This document shows positions 34,020-46,334 of a stretch of DNA of 64,000 nt, piece after piece. The notes under the pieces were generated by a model. That model saw nothing but the letters and a program-made list of their open reading frames with translations, was not told the DNA's origin and did no database searches. This stretch comes from Trileptium ribeirensis (Eukaryota > Nematoda > Enoplea > Enoplida > Thoracostomopsidae), in assembly GCA_030248225.1 (NCBI GenBank), contig JASANE010007090.1, forward strand, positions 1 to 64,000. Reading direction: 5' to 3'. The translations under genes were made by a program, and so were the position numbers. Every line of letters begins with the position of its first letter. Within the stretch, counting starts at the first letter, position 1.

Positions 34020-34110
34020 CAACAGAGACTTTTTTGCTCCGTTGTAAGGCCATTTAATAAGAATTTTAGCGTTTTCGCTGAAAAACATGGAATTTTGAAT
34101 AAAATTTTTG
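34020..34110 (+). repeat. Family H core fragment
   Basis: GGCCATTTAATAAGAATTTT followed by AGCGTTTTCGCTGAAAAAC, the same core as at 9780, 23690 and 36350. Confidence 0.6.
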
Positions 34111-35039
34111 ATTTACGTTCAACCCGGTGCCTCAGATCTGACTTCTCCAATGTGGAAGGGGGTTGTCATTTTTCGGTGGCAAAATAGTTGCCCCTCGGAT
34201 GGGCACCGTGTTGAAATTGTGGTTCCCTCAACCAAAATGCCACAATGGCAAAATTCTTGGTTTGTGAAAAACATCCATCACTTGACATGACTTGATAAAA
34301 TTGTTGTTACAAAATTTCCAATCTGAAGTTAAAATCTGATTAATTTCATGGTCATTTCACGAAACCGTGTCATTTTGGTCGGGGGGGGGGGCTACATCGG
34401 CACTTTTTGGCCCATACCATCAGTCTTGTGGAAAAAAATTTAATGTCGCTGTGAGGTGCAGTAATAGGCGTTCTGACGGTCACAATGAGATATGGTGGAC
34501 CTCTGTGCCCCTAACATAGCAGGAGCCAGAGGCCCACAAACCTTATTGGCCAAATGAAGTCAAAAACACATGTCCCAATATAAACGTTCGCCGTATTGCT
34601 AGAACATCATATATATGTGTGTTTTTTATTTACCTGTGATCCTTTGGTATTTGCTAATTTTTTCGCAAAAACTTAGGAGTAAGCATCGACACTTAAGCTG
34701 ACTTCAAGCTTCCGAAAATTTTTATCGTGACATGTAGCCCCCCTCCCGACCTAGATCAAATCTGGCATCTTGCATCCGCTGGTAAATAACGTCAAAGTGC
34801 CCTAGCGCCAAAAATGCTATATAACGATAATCGTAATCAGTACAGGTTTTATTGAAAAAATAGAATGTCAGCGTCTGTCCATGTGTTGTTTGATTATGAG
34901 GTCGAAGGTCATAAAGTGCCAAAAATGGGGTATGCTAAATGTAGCTCTCCCTCGACCTTACGAAAATTAAGGTTAAAAAGCCAAATATAGCATACAGTCT
35001 TACAATATGCTGAATGGAAACATAGTAACACACCACTAA

Positions 35040-35374
35040 CTGGCCTGTTTGCAGTGGGGGGACCCCCCACTTTCCAAATCCCCCATGTTTGTGAGATGTT
35101 CTCCCATGTTCGTCCTCCCCACTCGGCCGAAACCCCCCATGTTCAACTAATTCCAAAAACTTTTTATGTCTGAAAATTTATGTTTTTTGTTTGCAAATTG
35201 TTTTTAAACATTAATTACTATTTATAATGCTAAAATAATGTTTTTAGCTTGAAAATACGTTCACGGTAGTAAAAATGCATGAAAATATGGAAATATTTTG
35301 TATTTTTAAGCGAAATTGGTCCCCCCACTTTTAATTTTCTCCCGAGAATGAACATGGGGACCTCCGAAGTTCCC
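35040..35374 (+). mobile_element. Family C, copy nested in the 34351-36279 element
   Basis: CTGGCCTGTTTGCAGTGGGG at the left, CCCCCATGTTTGTGAG, CACTCGGCCGAAACCCCC, the AT-rich centre and CGAGAATGAACATGGGG. It lacks the last ~40 bp, including the right terminus. Confidence 0.85.
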
Positions 35375-35716
35375 GAAAAAATCGACCCACATATTAAAAA
35401 CTTTTAATAATATGTAGCCCCCTCCGACCAGTATCTCTCCGACCGCATGTGTAGTAAACGACACCAAAGGTCGCAAGAAACATATTAGTATATAAGTTTA
35501 TCATCGTTACACCATGATATGTGGCCGTGCGGTTAACTGGCCAGCTAGCGAAACCTTTTGCCTTCCCGCACATCTATTGCGCTCATTGTCCTTGGTATCA
35601 TCACCTAAATGTATCCTAATCATAGATCAATTATATATGTTTGTTTTACATTAGCAGCGTGTTAAACCAAATCTAGAATCTTTAGAAGTAGCTAAAGTTT
35701 CACGCTTTGTATGTTG

Positions 35717-35785
35717 TAGGAAGGTGTAGCCCCCTGACCTGAGGTGCAGCCCCCGACCTGAGGTGTAGTCCCTCCGACTTAACCT
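35717..35785 (+). repeat. Short tandem motif, about 20-bp unit, three copies
   Basis: GGTGTAGCCCCCTGACCTGA, then GGTGCAGCCCCCGACCTGA, then GGTGTAGTCCCTCCGACTT. The same motif also occurs singly at 34734 and 35411, and inverted at 34379. Confidence 0.8.
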
Positions 35786-36289
35786 TTCGGGGTGCTAATT
35801 TTTACATGGACTAAGGATCTGCCTGACATTTTTGTCGGACATCCTCACTCATGCTTGGTTTGTGTACATAAAGTGGTATCTGCAGGTGCTGGCTGCGTTG
35901 CGATAGAAAAACTTCTGCGACAGGCTTGTTCTAAATTGGTCGATTAAAAGGACACTGGCGGTGCCAATTTTAGGTCGCAAGTCCTCCAAATGGCTTGACG
36001 GTGACCATTTTGGTCAGACTTGCATACAAACAGACCATGGTTCACGTGTCGCTGCGTCAACCTACAGAATAATGACTTATTTGGGATTAAAATTTGATCC
36101 TCTGGGGGACCCTCTGCTACCCGTATAGCAGGTTTCTGGTAGCTCGTTTTGCATAGAGACATCGATATTCGAAAAATTCAGGTTTTACATCGGAAGGGGC
36201 TAGACACTGTACATTCGAAAACGTTTCATTTTGGCTTCAAAAAGGGGTGTTTCAAAAGTACATGGTTTCGTGAAATGACGCTTCAGCAA

Positions 36290-36590
36290 AAATAGATTTA
36301 AAAATTTATTTTAACATTAATAAAGATGTTTTTGCACCGTTTCTGAGGCAATTTATTAACAATTTTAATGTTTTCACTGAAAAGTATTAGATTTTGAATA
36401 TTTTTTAACTCGACCCCAAATTCAAATAATGGGTCCACACCCCTACCAAAATTCAGCGCCCCTAGATCTGAAGCGCCCCCCTCCCCAGGTTCGTGCCTTC
36501 TGGCAAATTTTTTCAGCGAATGGAAACACCAGTCCAAGTTTTTACCTCTTGAAAAAATTCGGCACATCGGGTTGGACTGGGGGTCCATTC
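36290..36590 (+). repeat. Family H fragment
   Basis: GCACCGTTTCTGAGGC, AATTTATTAACAATTTTAAT and TTTTCACTGAAAAGTATTAG, followed by a C-rich stretch with GGCAAATTTTTTCAGCGAAT. It lies directly beyond the TIR element and 200 bp before exon 11. Confidence 0.5.
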
Positions 36591-36794
36591 GGTTAATGCT
36601 CAGATGACAAATTTTTCTGCGGATGGTGAAGCACGATTGTGTGTGAATAAAACTCAGGTTTACACGATTTTTGACTACCTATTTGGTCGTTGAATTTTGG
36701 TTAATGATGATTATTATTCTCAATGATAAACTATGTTCATAAACCTAATTTATTTAGTTGTTTTCGTACATTTCAGAAGTTGATTATGTTTCAG

Positions 36795-36892
36795 GCGAAA
36801 TACTTCGAGCTTCTGGAATTTGTGGTATTCCAGTTGAACTATGTGCCGTGCAAAGAGCTTATCGCAATATGTGTGCTACTTAAAACTCAAAG
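36795..36892 (+). CDS. WDFY3: WDFY3 exon 11
   Basis: Acceptor TTTCAG ends at 36794; donor GTATTA at 36893; phase 0 to 2. It encodes AKYFELLEFVVFQLNYVPCK then ELIAICVLLKTQ, close to human NKYFEMLEFVVFSLNYIPCKELISVSILLK and one of the best conserved blocks in the window. A family E repeat begins (with its CTAG end) at 36899, so intron bases beyond +6 belong to that repeat. Confidence 0.96.
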
Positions 36893-36898
36893 GTATTA

Positions 36899-37065
36899 CT
36901 AGTAACTCGCAAGCTAATGTGAAACGGAGCGAGCGTGGTTTTATTAAGTGGTCATTTTGTATATTCACTTGTAAGAGGCTTGGTGTTTGATGTACACCAA
37001 AATATCTGTAACCCTTATCCCGTTGAAAACCCTAAAATCTAAACATAAATAGCAAATTTCCATTA
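36899..37065 (-). mobile_element. Family E, reverse copy abutting the exon 11 donor
   Basis: The CTAG end at 36899-36902 is followed (left to right) by TAACTCGCAAGC, GAAACGGAGCGAGCGTGG and ATCTGTAACCCTTATCCCGT. This is the minus-strand 3' end of family E, here truncated. The exon 11 donor GT is at 36893-36894, so only six bases separate them. Confidence 0.6.
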
Positions 37066-37639
37066 TCAGCACATCATTTTCTCGTGGTTTACCGGAAAAT
37101 ATTTGGGTCGTGGTTTGATCAATGAACCGTTGATCAATAGGCGTTGTCTTTTCCTCGCCTTCTATTCGGGTAGCCTATGTAATTGATTCAAGTGTTAAAA
37201 TATACTAACGACGTTTTATTATGATTTTATTTAAGTGTATTTTTAAAATATACAGTAGAAAACATTCCGCAACAGTTACATTTTAATAATTTTTCTTTTT
37301 TGGACAATTTATACGTTTTATCGTGCACGGGGTTACTGATACAACAGAACGGTTAGTTTTGTACAAGTATTTTTTTCGTATTTCCGCGACATTGTAATTT
37401 CCAATTAATGCGAACTATATTATTTTTACAATTTTCTAACGACAACAGTTTGGTAATTGCTCCAGTTTATTCTAATTTGTTCATTTGTCAATTTTGTGTG
37501 CTATGCTATTGAAAGTTGTGATGAAAATGTACGTGTAGTCAGGTTTAGCGGCGTTTGTAGTATAAATATATCAGCACTACTAACTCAGCAATGATACAAG
37601 AAAAGCACATTGTAGTTCGTACAAATTTGTACATTTCAG

Positions 37640-37812
37640 TTTATCGGAGTGTACGATACTGTGTATACAAAGTTTATTGAAAATATTGAGTCACCACAGT
37701 GCAACGTTTAAAGATGTCTTCCGTGAAGTCGGCCTCCTCGAAGTACTGACGCAATTGATGCAGAGCTATGCGAAGCGTTTAAAACAGCTTGCTGACCAAT
37801 TCCCAGATACAG
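37640..37812 (+). CDS. WDFY3: WDFY3 exon 12
   Basis: Acceptor CATTTCAG ends at 37639; donor GTTTGT at 37813; phase 2 to 1. It encodes LSECTILCIQSLLKILSHHS then ATFKDVFREVGLLEVLTQLM and YAKRLKQLADQFPDT. FKDVFREVGLLEV is identical to human. The open frame reads on past the donor into a family C repeat, which is not coding. Confidence 0.96.
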
Positions 37813-37888
37813 GTTTGTATTTCTTGAATATTTTTGCCGAATTTCTAACCTATATATTCTCCAAGCCAAGTTTGGGAAAAACACGGGG

Positions 37889-38131
37889 CTGGCCTGTCCA
37901 CAGCGGGTGGAACCCCACTTTTCAAATCCCCCATGTTCGTTGCGATTTTCGACCTCATCCCACTCAGCCAAAATCCTCATGTTCAACTATCCAACAATTG
38001 AAAATATGGAATTATTTAGCATTTTTTTTGTGCAAAAATGATTCCCTTTTCCCACGTTTTCCAATTTCCCCCGAGAACGAACATGGGGCCCCCGAAGTTC
38101 CCCACTTTTCGGATGACGGTGGACAGGCCAG
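37889..38131 (+). mobile_element. Family C, short copy
   Basis: 243 bp with both termini (CTGGCCTGTCCACAG and GGTGGACAGGCCAG) and much of the centre deleted. It begins 76 bp after the exon 12 donor, which makes a false reading-frame extension of exon 12. Confidence 0.9.
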
Positions 38132-38139
38132 TGGAGTGG

Positions 38140-39877
38140 ATTAATTGCACGCGTGTGTGCGAGCAAACACACGGATAAGCATTGGTATTTAAACGCGCAT
38201 GCACGCAAATGACTTTAAAGGCTCTTGTATGCGCATACGTCGGTTTTTTGTACATTTAATTTTAACCGTGACTGTAGTCTGTGTCGATTTTGCTTATTAA
38301 CATTTTTACACCTGTGCCTTACTGCTGAGCTTTATATGACCTTTACCGATGAACTGTTGGAAGTTAATAATATTGTTAAATATGAGAAACAATGAAGTTT
38401 TTATAAGCGAGATTTGATTGTTTAATTTAGGAAACAAGGAAATCAGAATGGGAAGCTAGTGTTTAAGGACGACAAGGCGTTGTAATTTGATGGCTGCGAC
38501 ACGGTTAATGTGCTGAAATTTGCGTATGGTGTTACATATGGCTTTTTAAGCTTTGTTACCTGTTGATGATGTGCCAGTTTGATTCTCCAATTTTGAAGGC
38601 CGACAAAACGAGTAGTGCTATATTCGATAGATAGGTGGATGTTTAGATATGGGGGTAGACGTCTTAGTTAGTTTCTCAGAATATTTAACTTCTCGCTTCA
38701 AAATGATGCTAGAGATCATTGCTTTTGCAAGCTGTTTCAAAAAACTGTATAAACGTTAGGTTTCGGATTCTGTTTCTCGCAACTGAGCGGAACCGAGAAG
38801 TAAACCGAGCGCAATGATTGCAAACCTGAACTGACATAATTTTGTAAAACACAATTGGTACAAAGAAAATATATATGCGTCAGAAGAACAGTTTACAACA
38901 TGGTATGTTTCGCAACGATCCGTCGCTCCGATATGCTAGCTTTTCTGTCCGTTTCATGTTTTCGCCCATTTAGAATCCAACCGGGTGGCAGTATTGGGGA
39001 TGCTCAAAAGCTTTGTTCTTTATTTTTTAGTTTTATACTGTTCTCTCGTTATCATGCACGAAGATTTGGGTTAGTCTCGGTGCGTAGGAACGATACTTTT
39101 TGAAGCGCTGAAGTTTGCTAGCTCATCTGGGTGGATCTGATACAAAGTACAAATACCGAACATAATAATTCTATAAAACACAAATTATACGAAATATAGT
39201 TGAGCCGTTGCAGGTTAACGAAAATCTCGCACGTTGACAGATTTTTGCATTTGCATCGCACATTGTTACTTTATGCTAAGCTTTCTGACGAGTAGTTGAA
39301 ATTACGTATATCGAATTCATATTATCTGTTTTTGTGGAAATCGATATGCTCAGTTTAACATATATTTTAAAGTTTATGTAGCGCAGGACGCTTTGCTCTT
39401 ATTTCAAAATTCTGGTACGGTGTGTCTACTGAGCAAGTTTACACTTAGCTATTTTGTCTAACATGTGTACTGGTTTTCCCAAACTGCCTCCAAAGTACCT
39501 AGAGGCACCGAACTAAGGGCTTCTGGGACGCGAGGATTTCGGTTTTCCCCCAGTCGAAATGGGGGAATGAAAAACGTGAAAATGGCATAAATTGCCGATA
39601 CACATTATGTGGTAAAACTTTATAGATTTTTAGACCGTCGGGACAAAAATTTTAGGTATTCTTTGATTTTCATAAGGGAAAATTTGCATATTTATTGCCT
39701 CGCATAGAAAAATTGACCTTTATTGGTCTTGCAGAAACATACCGAGGTGAACTGGGTAGTCCACAAAATACCTGGGGGAGACCGAAATACACGAGGGCCA
39801 CAACCCCTCCTTCCGGGGAGAATCCAGGTGTAGCAAGTATGCGCTTGATACTAATTTACGTTATATTTCCCTTTCAG
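38140..39877 (+). other. Unassigned part of WDFY3 intron 12
   Basis: No element recognised, apart from a weak resemblance of 39540-39700 to 51060-51260 (phrases on the pattern TTTTAGNCCGTCGGGANAAAAATTT). Confidence 0.4.
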
Positions 39878-39985
39878 CGCCTGCGCCAAATGGTGTAGAA
39901 CAAACAGCTGGTATTTTATCAATGGATGTGTTGACATTGCTGTTAAAAAGTAGTAGCCCTAATTCCAGTAGTGGACCTAATGCAA
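39878..39985 (+). CDS. WDFY3: WDFY3 exon 13
   Basis: Acceptor CCTTTCAG ends at 39877; donor GTAAGA at 39986; phase 1 to 1. It encodes PAPNGVEQTAGILSMDVLTL then LLKSSSPNSSSGPNA. It corresponds to the human segment with LALLVMETLTVLLQGSNTNA: a hydrophobic helix followed by a short S/N-rich linker. Sequence identity is modest, but position, phase and the N(A)-S/G-VFRE junction with exon 14 support it. Confidence 0.88.
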
Positions 39986-40385
39986 GTAAGACCATGATCT
40001 TAAGTCGTATAATTATGTTTCGAACGTATAATGTTCATGCACACTAATACTGGCGATGGAAATAACAATTAATGGAAAAGCCATCTGCAGCTACCGCAGA
40101 CTAAAATCATGTGGGTTATGGATTATTAGTCAAGAATGTATCGGTCTTTTGAGAATGAGACAAATTGCTATAAGCATAGCTATGCTTGATGCACCCAGTG
40201 ATATTATGCTTAAACACCAACATTTCCATGACCCTAAACAACATACATCCCAGGTTGGACAGACTGGATGCTATATACCATGGAGTCACGTATGGATATA
40301 CATAAACCACAAGGTACCGACTCGGGTTTTTACTTTGAGTTATTCAGGACATTTAGGTCCAGGTGAGAATAAAATATCATTGGGT

Positions 40386-40637
40386 AGCCTAACAGCAGCC
40401 TTTTCAGCTGAAGTTTACATTATACGTCATATGTTCAGTCATTCATCAACTAATGCTGCAGGAATGAAAATATATAGGGTGCCCCATAAGTAACGCTCCA
40501 ACTTCAAACTGAGCCTAACAGCAGCCTTTTCAGCTGAAGTTTACATTATATGTCATATGTTCAGTCATTCATCAACTAATGCTGCAGGAATGAAAATATA
40601 TAGGGTGCCCCATAAGTAACGCCCCAACTTCAAACTG
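40386..40637 (+). repeat. 126-bp tandem duplication carrying the mariner-type 5' terminus
   Basis: Units 40386-40511 and 40512-40637 are almost identical. Each contains GCAGCCTTTTCAGCTGAAG and ends with AGGGTGCCCCATAAGTAACG, the left terminal repeat of the transposon that follows. Confidence 0.93.
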
Positions 40638-42302
40638 GTGCTGAGACTGACATAAATATACTTTCAGGAGTTATAACCAAACTTATAAATATCTACGTAT
40701 AAAAAATGTCTGATACTCGACTTAATTTGGCGGATCGAATAACTCAATAGTCGTATTCAGTTAACCAAAATAGCCGTGAAGTTCTGCGACAATGGTCCCG
40801 ATATTCCTCTTCACAGCCTACATATCACAAAGCAATTTTTTCAATAGAAGGTTTGACCTAAACGGATTTGTAGTTGACTTTCTCCGAACAGGAAGACCAT
40901 TGAGCATCTGGTGATGCTGCGATAGCTGATATTTCCTGTCATTTTGACAGCAGTACGACAAAATCAATTAGCGTTTGTACTGTTTAACCGGCATCTGCAA
41001 ATCGACTTTTTCCGAAATGTTAAAAATCTGGATCTAAAACCTTTAGACCGATGTTCATTTTTGCTGGATGAGGTTAATTATGATCGCAGGGTTGAATTTT
41101 GTGAAAAATAGCTACAGCGCCCCGTTGATAATCTGGACTTAGCTGACGAAGTCATTTGCTCCGATGAGATCAATTTTAAACTTAACGGCCACGTTAACAT
41201 GCATAACTGTGCTAATTTGCGCACAAAACCCTCATAACATTATCGAACAACACATGAATGCTCTGACCTGCCAGAATGGGTTCGGCATGTGGTCTGGTGT
41301 AACTTTTTTGGGGCCGTTCTTTTTGGATGGTACTGTGAATGCAGACAATTATGTAATGATGTTGCGAAATGAATTTTATCTTAATATTCAGCAGTTACCA
41401 AATATTGACAGGCTTCATTTTATGCAGGACGACGTGGCTCCTCACATTGCGATGGCTGCGCGCCTTTGGTTAGACGAAACCTTCCTTGAACGTTGGCTGG
41501 TGCGCCGAGGCCTTGTCTAATCGCTTTGTCGTTCTCCTGATCTAAACCCTACGCCACTTTTTTCTGTGGGGAATGTTGAAGGCAAAGGTATACCAACCCT
41601 GTGTTGTGCCCGAAAGAGGCTATAGCGAAGAAGCTGTCCCTTCTGAACCCTGACCTGCTTCGAAAAGTCTGCCCAAGTGTGCGGTTTCGACTGGACGAAT
41701 GAATTAGTCTTGGAGGCACCTAGGATAACTGTTATTCATCAAAAATCTAAATTATATATGAGAGAGTACATGCGTAACAAAACGATTTTTGAGCGAAGCG
41801 AGGCGAAGCCGAGCGAAGCGTTTTTATTTTCTGTCTGGGAGTAAAAAGGTCGATGTCCGTTCGTTCATTCGGTCCGATGGATCTCAAGAACCACTGAACC
41901 TATTTTAAAAAACTTTTTTTTGTTTGAAAGCCTATCATGTCAGAGTGTGCACCTGATATTTGGGATTAAAAAATTTTGAGTGGGTAATTAGTAATTAGCT
42001 AATTAGTTAAGCTTATGCAGCTAAAATAGAGAATTTTGCAATATTTGTGTTATTTATTGAAATAGAATCGTTTCGATCAAACCACGATAGGGTTTTTTGG
42101 GTGGAAAAATATAATATTTTTACCAATGATTAAGCCCTATGCCCTATGCAATGTAGCTACAAGAACATAAAATTGAGTATATTCGTAATGCCACAGCCCA
42201 AGCTCCGCTCACAAATGTAATTCCACTACCGACTAGTAGATATGTTTATATTTTGGCGTGCTGCGTCTCTTTACTGCTGGGGTGTTCCTTATGCGACACC
42301 CT
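40602..42302 (+). mobile_element. Tc1/mariner-type (IS630) transposon, inactive
   Basis: The left terminus AGGGTGCCCCATAAGTAACG (40602) and the right terminus near 42276-42302 (ending CGACACCCT; inverted AGGGTGTCGCATAAGGAACA) match over ~27 bp with about five mismatches. The 1.7-kb body carries a broken transposase at 40706-41715. The left terminus is present a second time at 40476 because of a local duplication. Confidence 0.85.
40706..41715 (+). pseudogene. Tc1/mariner-type transposase, disrupted
   Basis: It starts MSDTRLNLADRIT at 40706. Recognisable blocks: SDEINFKLNGHVN (first catalytic Asp region), NGFGMWSGVTFLGPFFLDGT, LHFMQDDVAPHIAMAARLWL (second Asp region), RWLVRRGLV and SPDLNPTP, ending near CGFDWTN. 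Several stops and frameshifts occur, so it cannot be functional. The longest clean piece is 41164-41520. Confidence 0.88.
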
Positions 42303-42303
42303 A

Positions 42304-43824
42304 CATAAAGTAACACTGACAGCAAAACTGAATTACTTGTATTTTCCACATCGCCAGTCAGATTTGCATCAATCATTAATTGCATTGAAGCTATTAAGCT
42401 ACTGTATAATCACCAGAACAAAGTAAATCTTGCATGGATGGATGCCAGGGTATTCTGGTTTCTATGAGAGCGAGAAGTCGGATAAGCTGACAAGATAGTG
42501 CTTGTGGAAAACAATATATTTCAAGTCTTCTGTACCTCATCAGTTTTCACCACGGCGGTAGTAAGAAAATAGTCAGTTTACCGTGGATTGCCGAAAATTT
42601 TGATCTAATTAGCGAAGAACTGTATAACGGACACATTATTGCTTGTCTACACGCAATTTTCTTCTTTTTATCGTATTTTACTTCTCGATTTAACGTATAA
42701 TATAACTGTTGGAACCTTTGTCCAGCCAATGTCTCTGTAAGTATGTAGTACAGGGGTTAACATATTTATATAATTTATTTTGAATCCCGACAAGTGATTG
42801 TAAATTATTGTTGGATGTTAGATTATTCATGTAAAGTATCTAACCTGCTAAGGGATTCACAAAACAAACTAACGACTGTTTCTGCGATTTATTCTACTCA
42901 TGAATTTATCGTCGTTCCCAGTCGCACAATCAATTGCTTGCGATCTTCCGTCAATATTTTTCGAACATTTAGTGCGGATGTCAATAAACTTACTTGTAGT
43001 TTGAGGCAAATTTGTGATTGGAGCACGTATCTCAGTGGCTTAGAATACACTCTAGGTCCAGTGACATGTTTTTCCTATGTATGTACGTGTCTTATACGTA
43101 TACATATGATATACCTATATACATCGTCCAGTTGCTCAACCTAGTGCGTTAGTTGTTTCATCTCAAGCTATGCATTGTTATACTCGTGTGATAATTATAT
43201 GTTTCTATATTCTTAATGATATTATAAAGGCAGTTTAAACCAGTGTTTGCGATGACGAAAAAACCGGTCGAATAATAATGTAAACCTAATGAATGGATAT
43301 CATTTTGTTACTAAAATTTTAAAACCTAGACGTTTTTCATTTTGTATACCTAAAAACATCGTATAAATAAGCTATCCCTGCCATGGTGCCAAGGCTTGGC
43401 TTAGGCTTAGGATGCTGGTAATGCTATGGCTCAGCGTAAGCTGTATACGGCTGTTATACATAATGGACTGCGTATTCTCATGTCAGTCTTCGGTAGTTTT
43501 CTTTGCATGGTTTAAATAAGATTAGAGCACGACTTAGTGTAAATACTTTGTTAGATGCATGTCAGTACTCGTATCCTTGTTTACTACAGTTGAAAAAAAT
43601 ATCAAAACTTATACTTTGCCTTTTTCTATACTAAAACCATCTGCTTGGCTGTTTTTTTATATTGCAAGCAAGAAATTCAGCATAAATAATCGTGGTTGTA
43701 GAATGGCTTACCGGGACTAACTGAACGCTATTTTGAGGAATGTAGTTAAATGTCTTCTTGTTATGTTATTGACTTTCAGATTACTTTTCCACTCATTTTT
43801 ATTATGATTTCATATTTGTTTTAG
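42304..43824 (+). other. Rest of WDFY3 intron 13
   Basis: AT-rich; no repeat or gene recognised. The open frame at 42794-43144 has no family resemblance. Confidence 0.5.
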
Positions 43825-44018
43825 GTGTATTTCGTGAGTGCGGTGGAGCCAAGACAGCTCAATCATTAGTTGCATTTGAATGCTGTCGTCTTAACGCACT
43901 ACTTATATTGCAACAGTTGTTGTTGCTGCCTGGTGGAGAGGAAGATCTCGCAGTATTGTTGGGTTATATGCATTCTTCTGATCCCTTGAATGTGATACTG
44001 AAAACGCAGATTTTAAAA
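43825..44018 (+). CDS. WDFY3: WDFY3 exon 14
   Basis: Acceptor GTTTTAG ends at 43824; donor GTAAGG at 44019; phase 1 to 0. It encodes VFRECGGAKTAQSLVAFECC, RLNALLILQQLLLLPGGEED and LAVLLGYMHSSDPLNVILKT, matching human IFREFGGARCAHNIV...QQLVLSPNGDDDMGTLLGLMHSAPPTELQLKTDIL. The intron before it carries the mariner-type element. Confidence 0.96.
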
Positions 44019-45229
44019 GTAAGGCTGGGTTAGCCACTAACTTAAACGCCCTGGTTCGGAAATGGGCACCGTTGAATTTTGCTATGGGTCGCAAACCTGT
44101 GGTCGGGAGGTATATAGTGAATGAATATTATATGTATAACATTGGCAAAATTCAACCTTTTTAATTTAAATCGCTAAAGTTGATTTAGTTGATCATGGGG
44201 GTTTCGATCCAGGGGAAATCGATCGATCGAACGTGGGGGAAATTTCGAAAGAGGGGTGCTCCGTCCCACCCACCCTCACTAATATACTATAGATTCCTCA
44301 TCCGACTTGCCAGATATAAAATGAACCTAAAGTCACCCATAGATCTGCATCGGTTATAGAGATATTTCTGGTCTCGTGAATCCTTATAAAAACCCTTGAA
44401 CACCAATCGTGGGCTCCATATTTACCTTTTGGAAATTATTTATATATAGTCGAATTGAGTCGTAACTCTTCTGCAAAATGCAACCAGTTTTAGCTGAAAT
44501 GTGTGCAGCGGATGTTGAGATGCACATAAGAACTTGTTTCGTTTTACCCTACACGTCACCTTCGGTTCACTTTTTAACGAATGAGTTGGAATCAATTTTT
44601 GGGTCTAACTAAGAGCATAAATAGACATGTCTAATTCTCGTTTGTGTTATTGAACGAGATGATCGAATATTGCAATTTTGAGTTATGGATGACCCAATAA
44701 AAGTACACAAAATGACAGTCTAAAATTTCACCATATGAAAAGTAAGAAAGTTCGTTAACACTCAGAATTCAAAAATAATATTGCAAACGAGAAATTAATT
44801 ACGGTGTTACTGCAGTCTCGAAATCAGGTTGGGGAAAAGTTATGGATCTGGATTTTCTAACTTGCCTCGAGCATACGTTGTTGGACCGAGAATGTGCTTT
44901 GGTGGACCAAACTGGAGTCCCGCAGATCAATGGTGGGCGATAAATTTGGATTCCCTCAGGTTGAACTAGTTCGCAGTTAACAGTTTTGGCTTTATCTATT
45001 AGCTGAAAATTTTGCTAAGGGGTTGAATCGGGAGCGCCCTTATTCAGAGTGATTCAGTGAAACGAAGAGAAACCACAATTTACCTTCTCGTTCGTTGTGG
45101 CGAATTCGGATAATGTTCGTCGATGAAATATTTTTTTCTGTCGGACCTACCGTCCCAGAAACATATTTTGGATGGATTTTTTCGTGTTTATAGGTTCTTT
45201 GGGCAACCCGATCGGTTTTTTAGGTTTAT

Positions 45230-45760
45230 AGGTTTTTATTTTTTTCGATCACGTATTCGCGTACTCTCAATTTGAAGATATTACGATTTTTTTGATATTC
45301 CTGAAAACTAAGTGATCGATACTGTACAGCCCCCAAAACTACTGGCTAGAATTTTTCATGCCGAAGATTTAAAATTATTGGCGATACGGGGCCGGTGGTT
45401 TGTCCTGCAGCATCCTTAAATTCCTATGTTTACGCGTGATGTATAAAGTATAATCGTGTTGCATTCAAAAATTTTTACATTTCGGGGCATTACTTGATAT
45501 TGCGATCAGATATCATAAAGGTCTTCGACGTTTCATTTGTACATGGTTTGGTCATTATTGTGACCTGGTTCTGCTGTCAAGAACACTTGGTGTTTTTGGG
45601 CCCAAAAATCAGATTTTTTGCCGGGTTTTGGGACATAACTCTATTTTGGGGTCAGAATAAAAAATCGAAACATTATGCTGAGGAGCCTTGCTTGCTCGTT
45701 ATTTCTTGCTTATTTCATATATCTACTTCTTTCAAAATTCGCGGAGGATAAACATTTTGA
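45230..45760. repeat. Family G, copy 2
   Basis: Parallels 18110-18310 phrase by phrase: GATATTACGATTTTTTTGAT, ACTAAGTGATCGATAC, AGAATTTTTCATGCCGAAGA, ATTGGCGATACGG, GCGTGATGTATAAAGTATAA. It lacks the 191-bp duplication seen in copy 1. Confidence 0.65.
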
Positions 45761-45839
45761 TGGGTCAATCTCTGATTTTTCGATCTAATGGACACCCAGA
45801 ATTTAAACCTTAGCTCGTGCTTGAAGCGCTGGATTAATG

Positions 45840-46330
45840 TTAGCTAGGCAAATTGGTATTTTGGTGACTGATACTAGGTCGAGGGAAAGTCAGATATATT
45901 TTTGGACAGTCTAACTATGGTTTTTTTGCCTTGTCGCTCCATAAAATACCCTAATTTACCCCAATAATGGCCAAATTTAGCAGTAGACTTCTGTTTAAAG
46001 ACCTTAAAATAATTTTGGATGGGCAAATTAGTGTTTGGGTGACAGATGCTAGATCGGACAAGATCAGGTTTATTTTTTGGCCATCCCAGCTATGATTTTG
46101 GCTCTTCCAGCTCCCAAAATGCCCTAATTTACCCTCCCCCAAATGGCGCAAATTTCGTCGTCAGCTCCTTCAAGACTGCGTAACTATTAATGTGGTTTTT
46201 TCCTTCTACCATGAATACCCTATTAACCCCAAAATAGTCCAATCTACTTGTCAGCTCTTCATTAATTTTGGCTGGACGAAGAATTGGTGTTTGGATGACA
46301 GATACTAGGTCGCATTCAACAGTGAAAAAT
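45840..46330. repeat. Decayed tandem repeat, period about 175 bp
   Basis: GTGACTGATACTAGGTCGAG, GTGACAGATGCTAGATCGGA and GATGACAGATACTAGGTCG recur near 45863, 46038 and 46292. The first two units are 175 bp apart; the third interval is longer (254 bp), as if a part unit were included. The shared phrase TACCCTAATTTACCCC links the units. Confidence 0.75.
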
Positions 46331-46334
46331 TTTT

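Larger units (their letters stand above)
34351..36279. mobile_element. TIR element, 1.93 kb, non-autonomous
   Basis: The 20-bp termini GTCATTTCACGAAACCGTGT (34351-34370) and ACATGGTTTCGTGAAATGAC (36260-36279) are inverted copies with one mismatch. The interior has several GTAGCCCCCTCCGACC-type motifs in both orientations and a nested family C copy. No target duplication was seen and no transposase frame exists. Confidence 0.7.

Noticed and set aside
37813..38144. Extension of the exon 12 open frame
   Set aside because: It runs past a good GTTTGT donor into a family C transposable element; exon 13 joins in phase only from 37812.
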